Below are positions 1-4,507 of a stretch of DNA of 10,460 nt, one piece after another; position 1 is the first letter of the stretch, and the number at the start of each line of letters is the position of its first letter. Source of the DNA: an uncultured Verrucomicrobium sp. (GTDB taxonomy: Bacteria > Verrucomicrobiota > Verrucomicrobiia > Methylacidiphilales > GAS474); NCBI GenBank assembly GCA_903889845.1, contig CAISZB010000084.1, forward strand, positions 1 through 10,460. Reading direction: 5' to 3'. Below the pieces are notes generated by a model. The model saw nothing but the letters and a program-made list of their open reading frames with translations. It searched no databases and was not told the DNA's origin. A program made the translations under genes and the position numbers.

Positions 1-26
1 AGAAAGACGCGTCCCTACAGGCCATT

Positions 27-71
27 CTCCCAAGGAGAGTTCTACTCCGCTGAATCTAACCTCCTTGGGAG
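27..71. repeat. 11-bp perfect inverted repeat
   Basis: Positions 27-37 are the exact reverse complement of 61-71, separated by 23 bases. GTT at 39-41 can also pair with AAC at 58-60, leaving only A38 bulged, so a stem-loop of about 14 bp is possible. On the plus strand the right arm runs into GGAGG followed seven bases later by an ATG at 80, so the helix would bury that ribosome-binding-like sequence. I see no U-tract that would make it an intrinsic terminator. Confidence 0.6.
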
Positions 72-160
72 GAATCACCATGGGAGGAGACTTCGGAACC
101 GAAGCGGCCTTCTCCCTCTTCCAATTGGAGTCTGGGCGTATTGGTACCGTCTCCCCACGC

Positions 161-300
161 CGCACGTACCCTCGGAGATTCGGGGATTCAGCCGAGGCTG
201 CCGCCTCGGGAGAAGAAAAGCCTCTACCGCGCGTTCTTCTCCCCACACGGGCTCTTAGCTGGAGGCTGAGGGGGCACCCCTCAGAAGCCTACAACGTGCG
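161..300. repeat. Nested hairpin cluster closed by a 7-bp inverted repeat
   Basis: CGCACGT at 161-167 is complementary to ACGTGCG at 294-300. Inside lie three strong hairpins: 192-198/203-209 (7 bp, TGCC loop), 208-217/234-243 (10 bp, 16-base loop) and 266-273/277-284 (8 bp, GCA loop). The first two share bases 208-209, so they either stack coaxially or compete. AGCCTC at 219-224, in the loop of the second, can also pair with GAGGCT at 262-267, which would give a pseudoknot or an alternative fold. The pairs are read directly from the sequence; that they form one RNA domain is inference. Confidence 0.45.
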
Positions 301-364
301 TCCGTCGCGATCCTCACGGGTCCGCCCCCCAGTCCCGAAGGGCCGCACCCTCCCCCGCGCCCCC

Positions 365-1261
365 TTAACCCGGCACGCCCGCCTGAAGCAGCTTCTCCGT
401 CCCCGTCACAATCTCGGGCAACACCTTCTCCAAAAGCTCCTCCGTGACGCCGAAGCGCTGGAGCAATTCCTCGTCGAGTTCGACGCTGAAGCCGTCCTCG
501 CCGACGCCGTAGCCCATGCTCGTCGCCAGGTGTTTGCCGGCGTGGACGAGGGTGACGAGGGGCTGCTGCTCGCTCCCCGCCATCCGGGGCCGGGGATAGT
601 AGCAGGCGACCTCGACGAGGCTGACGGGATAGCCCCAGCCTTCCGTGAGGACGCCGCCGACGTCGGTGTGGTCGTAGCCGAGGAGGTCGTGCTCCGCCTG
701 CCGCCACGGGACGCCCTTCTCCAACTGGTGGAGGCGGATTTTCTCGAACTGGTCGGCGCAGGCGTGCGCGAGGGCAAGCTTGCCCACGTCGTGGAGCAGG
801 CCGGCGGTGTAGGCCAGCTCGGTCTGGACGCCGTGACCCACCCGCTTCGCGAGCGCCTCGGAGGCGACGGCGACGCAGAGGGAGTGCTTGTAGAGGTCGC
901 CCGGCTCCCAGCCGTAGGCGCCGACGGGCTGGTTTGCCAGCCAGCGTCCGGCGAGGGATCCGGCGGCGATCCGGTAGAGCTGCTTGAAGCCGATCCGGAC
1001 GACGGCGTCGGCCACGGTCTCGCACTGCATGGAGGAGGCAAAGAAGGCCGAGTTGGCCATCCGCAGCACCGCCGTGGAGAGGCCGGGGTCCTTCATGATC
1101 ATCGCCTGGACGTCATGGGCTTCGGCCTTCTCCGGCTTGGAGAGGAGGTCCATGAGGGGCGGCAGCAGCCACGGGGAGCAGGGAATGCTCCGCGCCATCT
1201 CGCAGACCAGGCTGAGAGGAAGCGGTGACTCGGGTTGGGCTGGGGGCGTAGTCTCGCTCAT
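365..1261 (-). CDS. HDOD-domain signalling protein
   Basis: This 298-residue protein has an HDOD (HD-related output) domain, a non-catalytic relative of HD phosphohydrolases often found near chemotaxis and c-di-GMP genes. After a proline-rich N-terminus, residues about 26-220 carry the domain: a helical start with DPGLSTAVLRMANSAFF (58-74), IGFKQLYRIA (90-99), H126, LLHDVGKL with H157-D158, and YDHTDVGG (196-203). The histidine pair usual near the domain end is replaced by CYYP, which argues against metal-dependent hydrolysis. The start chosen is the ATG at 1261, which overlaps the cheD stop as ATGA and suggests translational coupling. The same frame stays open upstream to 1786, but that stretch is out-of-frame cheD. 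A role in chemotaxis or motility output is inferred from context only. Confidence 0.88.
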   Translation of the reverse strand: MSETTPPAQPESPLPLSLVCEMARSIPCSPWLLPPLMDLLSKPEKAEAHDVQAMIMKDPGLSTAVLRMANSAFFASSMQCETVADAVVRIGFKQLYRIAAGSLAGRWLANQPVGAYGWEPGDLYKHSLCVAVASEALAKRVGHGVQTELAYTAGLLHDVGKLALAHACADQFEKIRLHQLEKGVPWRQAEHDLLGYDHTDVGGVLTEGWGYPVSLVEVACYYPRPRMAGSEQQPLVTLVHAGKHLATSMGYGVGEDGFSVELDEELLQRFGVTEELLEKVLPEIVTGTEKLLQAGVPG

Positions 1262-1779
1262 TTCCAAAAGAGAGGTTGATTGGGGGTGCGGACGGAGACC
1301 TGCCCCGATTCCAGGTAAAACTTGATCGTGCGATTCACGTGGCCCCCGACCTCCCAAACGGAGACCCGCAGACCCAGGCTCTGGCTCAGCGCCTTGAAGG
1401 TCTCGATGTTCCGGTCCCCGATCCGAAAGAACTTGTCGGCGCTCATCACCTGGGAGCCGCCGAAGACCTTGCACTCCAGCCCTCGCTCGTTGACCCCGGC
1501 CTTGCGCAGTTGGAGGAGGAGTTCGTTCATCCCGCTGTCGAGGAACATGGCGATCTTTGTGACGCCCTGGCTCTGGTGGAGCTTCGAGTCGGGCAACATC
1601 GCGTGGAGCATGCCGCCGACTCGTTTCACGGGGTCGTAGAGGGTGATCCCGAGGCAGGAACCGAGCGCGTAGGTGGTGATGATCCACGAGGCGCCGGTCG
1701 CCATCTTGATGTCGGCCACCCCGACGATTGTTTCTCGATATTCCGTCCCCGAGGCAGAGGTAGGCGTGAGCGAATTCAA
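1258..1779 (-). CDS. cheD: Chemoreceptor glutamine deamidase CheD
   Basis: CheD deamidates specific glutamines on methyl-accepting chemotaxis receptors in the cytoplasm and, in Bacillus, also works with CheC. The 173-residue protein matches the family in length and core: GVADIKMA (20-27), TTYALGSC (35-42), YDP (48-50), then GGMLHAMLP (55-63). The proposed catalytic set is present with family spacing: T36, C42 and H59 (C to H 17 residues, T to C 6, as in the Thermotoga enzyme). FGGSQVM and IGDRNI follow in the second half. The start is a TTG at 1779, chosen because GGAAG lies seven bases upstream and no ATG fits before the conserved region. Its stop overlaps the start of the HDOD gene. No cheC or receptor gene is visible in the window. 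Confidence 0.95.
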   Translation of the reverse strand: MNSLTPTSASGTEYRETIVGVADIKMATGASWIITTYALGSCLGITLYDPVKRVGGMLHAMLPDSKLHQSQGVTKIAMFLDSGMNELLLQLRKAGVNERGLECKVFGGSQVMSADKFFRIGDRNIETFKALSQSLGLRVSVWEVGGHVNRTIKFYLESGQVSVRTPNQPLFWK

Positions 1780-1786
1780 GCGGCAA

Positions 1787-1791
1787 CTTCC
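1787..1791 (-). promoter_or_regulatory. Ribosome binding site that fixes the cheD TTG start
   Basis: On the minus strand GGAAG is followed by a seven-base spacer and TTG at 1779. No in-frame ATG sits between this site and the conserved CheD core, so it supports the rare TTG start. Confidence 0.6.
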
Positions 1792-1822
1792 AGAAAAAGG
1801 CTTCCGCGCTTCAGTCGTTTAA

Positions 1823-1856
1823 GGCGCCATTCGGCGCCCGGCATAGGCACGGCGCC
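1823..1856. repeat. Three GGCGCC palindromes with a hairpin between coiled-coil gene and cheD
   Basis: GGCGCC occurs at 1823-1828, 1833-1838 and 1851-1856 in a 122-bp gap. The first two are separated by four bases and form a perfect 6-bp stem with a four-base loop. Read on the minus strand the stem is followed by TTAAACG, which is not a convincing U-tract, so this is at best a weak attenuator or an RNA-processing hairpin at the boundary between the flagellar genes and cheD-HDOD. The rest of the gap (1780-1901) shows only the cheD ribosome binding site. Confidence 0.4.
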
Positions 1857-1901
1857 GCAGATTACTGTCCCGCCTTGGGGGCTGTCGAGGAAGAAGGTGG
1901 A

Positions 1902-2633
1902 TTACTTGTTTCCACCCTGATTGATCGTCGATCCGGCGTCGTGGACCGGGACCGGGGGCGGCACCGGCGTCGCGGGATAAACCCCGGAGGGAATGGGAAC
2001 GAGGGAGCTGCCGGTGACCGACGTGGGGGCCTGGGCGGTGGCGGGCGAAGGGAAGACATCGACCGGGGTCTGGGCGCCCACGTTATCGCCGCTGCCATTG
2101 CCGTTGGCCCCGCCGCCGCTGCTGTTGAGGATCGCCTGTTCCCGCACCATGACGAGGAGGGCCGACTGGTCGTCCATGAGGTTCTTCAGGCTGTCGTATT
2201 CCGACTGGAGCTGGCCGATGCTCCGCTCCTTCGCGGCGATCTCTCCCTTGAATTTGTCCGCCAGGGTGGCGACGGCCTGGGCGTGGTCCCCTTCCTTCTG
2301 GCGGAGGGCCTCGATGTCCCGCTTGAAATCGTCCTGGAGCTGGGACATCGATTCCCGCTCGGCAGCCAGGTTGCGCTCGATGGTGACGAAGCGCCCCTGC
2401 TGCATGGCCAGTTCTTCGGAAAGCTTGAGGAGCTGGAGATAGCGGCTGTTGAGGTCGGCGCGGAGCTTGCCGAGGTTCTGATCCCCCTCGACCTTCACCC
2501 CGTTGATCTTCTCTTCCTGGGAAGAGAACTTCTGCTTGAACAGGTAGCTCTGCACCCCGACGAAGCACGCCAGGGCGATGATCGCCAGCACGAGGAGAAT
2601 TTCCGGGGTCGCCTTCCCTGACTTCGAATTCAT
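1902..2633 (-). CDS. Membrane-anchored coiled-coil protein of unknown function
   Basis: I do not recognise this 243-residue protein. It has a short basic N-terminus (K4, K7), one clear membrane segment at about 12-32, and a charged helical stretch from about 35 to 160 with heptad-like spacing of hydrophobic residues (for example SQLQDDFKRDIEALRQ), which predicts a coiled coil. From about 163 to the end it is rich in Gly, Asn, Pro, Ser and Thr and looks disordered. The N-in signal anchor would place the coiled coil in the periplasm. It begins at the ATG at 2633; only a poor AGGG lies just before, so a short or near-leaderless message is possible. Placement between csrA and cheD suggests a motility link, but nothing in the sequence proves one. 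Low-complexity coiled coils give misleading similarity to many structural proteins. Confidence 0.8.
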   Translation of the reverse strand: MNSKSGKATPEILLVLAIIALACFVGVQSYLFKQKFSSQEEKINGVKVEGDQNLGKLRADLNSRYLQLLKLSEELAMQQGRFVTIERNLAAERESMSQLQDDFKRDIEALRQKEGDHAQAVATLADKFKGEIAAKERSIGQLQSEYDSLKNLMDDQSALLVMVREQAILNSSGGGANGNGSGDNVGAQTPVDVFPSPATAQAPTSVTGSSLVPIPSGVYPATPVPPPVPVHDAGSTINQGGNK

Positions 2634-2641
2634 ATCCCTAT

Positions 2642-2670
2642 AATTTATCGTTGGGGGAACACTAAATCAA
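2642..2670 (-). promoter_or_regulatory. Weak sigma70-like promoter before the coiled-coil gene
   Basis: On the minus strand TTGATT (2670-2665) and TAAATT (2647-2642) are separated by exactly 17 bases; each matches four of six consensus positions. Transcription would begin at about 2635, almost on the ATG at 2633, giving a nearly leaderless message. The stretch is AT-rich in a GC-rich window, so chance matches are more likely here than elsewhere. Confidence 0.25.
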
Positions 2671-2708
2671 TGGACAGAAAAAGGTCCAGTTTTTAATTGG
2701 AAAAACAT
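2667..2708 (-). CDS. Possible 13-residue leader peptide ORF
   Basis: On the minus strand an ATG at 2708 opens a 13-codon frame (MFFQLKTGPFSVH) ending in TGA. It is preceded by AGAGGAG with a five-base spacer, one of the best ribosome binding sites in the window. It sits in the AT-rich gap after csrA. A perfect 5-bp inverted repeat, 2671-2675 with 2684-2688, lies over its last codons, so translation would melt that stem. No homologue is known to me. It may be a leader peptide, a remnant of a lost gene start, or chance. Confidence 0.22.
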   Translation of the reverse strand: MFFQLKTGPFSVH

Positions 2709-2770
2709 AAAAACTCCTCTTTCCCATTCATGCCTAAGAAGCAATCCCCATTCCAGCCCCTTCCCCTTCC
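2685..2770 (-). promoter_or_regulatory. GGA-rich leader, possible CsrA binding region
   Basis: The transcript strand has seven GGA triplets in 86 bases (2770-2768, 2764-2762, 2754-2752, 2747-2745, 2724-2722, 2717-2715, 2687-2685), directly after the csrA stop. CsrA dimers bind GGA in A(N)GGA contexts, usually with one site over a ribosome binding site; here the 2717-2715 triplet is the core of the mini-ORF site. In Bacillus the hag leader just downstream of csrA is the CsrA target. Several of the GGAs are in G-rich runs and not in loops, so binding is inference. Confidence 0.25.
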
Positions 2771-2775
2771 ACTGA

Positions 2776-3039
2776 TTAAGGCCCCTTCCCCTCCCCCCCC
2801 TTGCGGGCGCGGGCTTCGGCGGCCTGTTTGAGGAGGTCGGCGGGGATCGCACCGGGCTTCAGGACGGAGTCCTGGTTCGATTGGACGATCTTCGGGTCGA
2901 TCTCGGTCCGGAGGATCCGGACTTCACGCGGGGCCTTGATCCCGATGCGGACGCGCTGCCCCTCGACGGCGACGATGACGACTTCGATCTCGTCGCCCAA
3001 CTTGATCGATTCCCCCGGCTTTCTGGAAAGTACTAACAT
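2776..3039 (-). CDS. csrA: Carbon storage / translational regulator CsrA
   Basis: CsrA is a dimeric RNA-binding protein that represses or stabilises mRNAs by binding GGA motifs; in FliW-bearing bacteria its main target is flagellin mRNA. Residues 1-47 follow the family closely: MLVLSRKPGESI at the start with L4 and R6, GQRVRIGIKAP (27-37), then EVRILRTEI (39-47) with R44, the key RNA-contact residue. At 87 residues it is longer than the 61-residue E. coli protein; residues about 48-87 add a helix and a tail rich in basic residues and glycine. Such C-terminal extension is typical of FliW-controlled CsrA and is where FliW binds in Bacillus. AAGGA precedes the ATG, 15 bases after the fliW stop, so both are likely cotranscribed. 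Confidence 0.97.
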   Translation of the reverse strand: MLVLSRKPGESIKLGDEIEVVIVAVEGQRVRIGIKAPREVRILRTEIDPKIVQSNQDSVLKPGAIPADLLKQAAEARARKGGEGKGP

Positions 3040-3054
3040 AATGGGTTTTCCTTT

Positions 3055-3471
3055 CTAGAATTCGAAGGTTTCCTGCTCGGAGTAGCGCGCATCGTGGAGG
3101 ACGATCTGGCGCCCCAGCTTCTGCGTCTTGTGCAGGAGGAGCGGCGCGCGGAGATTGGCGTGGATGCGGAACGGTTTCCCGCTTTCCAGGCGGACGATGA
3201 AGAGGATCACGCAGTCGAGCGGCCCCGGGGAGCCGATGGGCTCCAGCTCGGCGTCATCGACGTCCATGACGTAGTCGGGCGTGAGGTAGAAGGCCTCGAT
3301 CACCACGAAGGAGATGGAGACGTTGTCGACGCTCCGCATCACCGTGAAGGGCTTGTAGGCCGCATCCTGGGAAAAGATGAAACGGTGGAGCTCCGGGAAT
3401 CCTGGGATGCCCTGCGGAAAGGTGAAGGTTTTGTCGAGGATCTCCCTCTCGATCGGATCAAGTTCGTCCAT
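3055..3471 (-). CDS. fliW: Flagellar assembly factor FliW
   Basis: FliW binds free flagellin; when flagellin is exported, FliW is released and binds CsrA, relieving repression of flagellin translation. The 138-residue protein has family landmarks in order: TFTFPQGIPGFPELHRF near residues 15-31, a central SFVVIEAFYLTPDY segment, PLDCVILFIVRLE, and IHANLRAPLLLH towards the end, followed by the usual closing strand around RQIVLHD. Its place between flgL and csrA matches the Bacillus order. The ATG at 3471 lies just after two T7 runs and no purine-rich ribosome binding site is visible, so translation may depend on coupling to flgL or on an open AU-rich leader. Confidence 0.96.
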   Translation of the reverse strand: MDELDPIEREILDKTFTFPQGIPGFPELHRFIFSQDAAYKPFTVMRSVDNVSISFVVIEAFYLTPDYVMDVDDAELEPIGSPGPLDCVILFIVRLESGKPFRIHANLRAPLLLHKTQKLGRQIVLHDARYSEQETFEF

Positions 3472-3479
3472 GGCGTGGT

Positions 3480-3516
3480 AAAAAAATCAGGTGAAAAAAA
3501 TCAGGTGAATCAGGTG
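3480..3516. repeat. 14-bp perfect tandem duplication plus a partial third copy
   Basis: A7 followed by TCAGGTG occurs at 3480-3493 and again at 3494-3507, base for base. A third, shortened copy (AATCAGGTG) covers 3508-3516 and includes the flgL stop codon. On the transcript strand this reads CACCTGA followed by seven U residues, twice, between the flgL stop and the fliW start. It has no dyad symmetry, so it is not an intrinsic terminator. The pattern fits replication slippage copying the end of flgL. Confidence 0.9.
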
Positions 3517-4490
3517 ATGTAGTCGAGCAGGCTCATACTCAGGATTTTCGAGCCCGCTTGCAAGGCTGCTTGATAGGCCGTCTGCACCGTCGTCAGATCG
3601 GTCGCCGCATTGGCCTCGTTCACGTCGCCCAGGTTGCTGATCTGTTTCTGCAGGTTCGTGTCCTGGTTGCTGAGCGCCGTGGCGTTGGTCGTCAGCTGGG
3701 TCAGCTTCGCCGAAGTGATCCCGACGTACTCGGCCGTCAGGGAGACGGCGGAGTTCACCTGCTTGAGGGCGTTCTGGTAGCCGCCCTCGGCGGTGAAGGG
3801 GTCGGCCGTGGTCTTTGTCGAGGTGTTCTCCGTCGCGTTGTTCATCTCGTTCGCAATCGTGGCGACGAGGGTGTAGGTGTCGGTCGAGGTCTCTCCCGAC
3901 TTGTAGAGGAAGCCGTTGAACGACGACCCGCTGGTGCTGCTTCCCGCGGTGACGCCGTAGTTGATGTTCAGGTTCGTGTTGATCGTCGTCGAGGGGACCG
4001 AGGAGGTGTAGTTCGCCGTGGTGTTGAGGACGTAGGTCGGCGGCGCGCTCGAATTCGACACCAGGGGCGCGACGTTCCCCGTCCCGCCGTAGAGATAGAC
4101 CCCGTCGGTCTGCCGGTTCGCGATCGAGGCGATCTGGTCGGCCAGCGTCGACAACTCCGCCCCGATGGTGTGGTAGGTCGAGGCGTCGGAAGTCCCGTTC
4201 GCCGACGTCACCAACTCGCTGACGCGGCTCATGACGGTCTGGAGGTCGGACATCCCCTGGTAGCTGTCCGTCGCCGCGGTCTGGGCCGCCGACGTGTTCT
4301 TCTGGTATTGCTGCGTCTGGAGGTCGTCGGTCCGGAGGGTCGTCAGGTCGCCAAACGTCGCCACGTCGTCGGACGGGTTGGTGACGTTCATCCCCGACGA
4401 GATCTGGTTGCTGAGCGTGTTCTCCCGCGTCAGAAGGCTGTTGCTGGCGTCCTTCAGCTGGTTCGGGTACATCTGGGAAGTGACTCGCAT
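3510..4490 (-). CDS. flgL: Hook-filament junction protein FlgL (HAP3)
   Basis: FlgL forms the second junction ring between hook and filament outside the cell. The 326-residue protein shows the flagellin-like coiled-coil ends: N-terminal residues 1-60 with LTRENTLSNQISSGMNVTNPSDD, and a C-terminal helix containing AATDLTTVQTAYQAALQAGSKILSMSLLDYI split over the last 35 residues. The middle, about 130-230, is rich in Thr, Ser, Asn and Gly, as expected for the exposed variable part. There is no cysteine, as is common in exported axial proteins. AGGAG lies seven bases before the ATG, and the gene starts 17 bases after the flgK stop. True flagellin is the main alternative, but position after flgK and the MRVTSQMYPNQL start favour FlgL. 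Confidence 0.95.
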   Translation of the reverse strand: MRVTSQMYPNQLKDASNSLLTRENTLSNQISSGMNVTNPSDDVATFGDLTTLRTDDLQTQQYQKNTSAAQTAATDSYQGMSDLQTVMSRVSELVTSANGTSDASTYHTIGAELSTLADQIASIANRQTDGVYLYGGTGNVAPLVSNSSAPPTYVLNTTANYTSSVPSTTINTNLNINYGVTAGSSTSGSSFNGFLYKSGETSTDTYTLVATIANEMNNATENTSTKTTADPFTAEGGYQNALKQVNSAVSLTAEYVGITSAKLTQLTTNATALSNQDTNLQKQISNLGDVNEANAATDLTTVQTAYQAALQAGSKILSMSLLDYIT

Positions 4491-4507
4491 GGCAGGGCTC
4501 CTGGCGA

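Larger units (their letters stand above)
1..364. other. Gene-free region rich in inverted repeats; candidate structured RNA
   Basis: No reading frame here looks like a real protein. What it does hold is an unusual density of perfect or near-perfect inverted repeats: 27-37 with 61-71, 82-88 with 110-116, 91-95 with 100-104, 135-139 with 157-161, 192-198 with 203-209, 208-217 with 234-243 and 266-273 with 277-284. A further 7-bp pair, 161-167 with 294-300, could close the right half into one domain. Such pairing fits a structured RNA, a long 3' untranslated region of the HDOD transcript, or a leader for a gene beyond the left edge. I compared it by eye with tmRNA, RNase P RNA, 6S, SRP RNA and the c-di-AMP, cobalamin, glycine, TPP and M-box riboswitches and found no convincing match. 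Strand cannot be decided. Positions 301-364 are C-rich and show nothing clear. Confidence 0.45.

Noticed and set aside
22..300. c-di-AMP (ydaO) riboswitch, suggested by CGCTGAATC and GGAGGAATC
   Set aside because: The conserved CAGCTAACC 3' block and the paired ends are not found at the expected place. Likewise AGAAGCCT at 283-290 resembles a 6S RNA piece but no 6S rod forms.
80..1228. Plus-strand frame opening at ATG 80 after a GGGAGG site
   Set aside because: Beyond about position 365 it is simply antisense to the HDOD gene, and the translation is Arg/Gly/Leu-rich with no recognisable family, as expected from GC-rich shadow frames. Only the initial site is kept as a finding.
365..1786. A 473-residue fused minus-strand frame
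   Set aside because: Residues before the internal methionine at 1261 are cheD read in the wrong frame, rich in Arg, Pro and His. The true HDOD gene begins at 1261.
2634..2670. Sigma28 flagellar promoter using CGATAA at 2651-2644
   Set aside because: The matching TAAA element at the required spacing is absent (ATTG is found there), so only the weak sigma70-like reading is kept.
2671..2695. Intrinsic terminator on the plus strand (5-bp stem then GTTTTT)
   Set aside because: The stem is only 5 bp with an eight-base loop, and no plus-strand gene ends here. On the minus strand it is not followed by U residues.
3480..3516. CRISPR or intrinsic terminator at the short repeats
   Set aside because: Repeat units are 14 bp with no spacers, and have no dyad symmetry.
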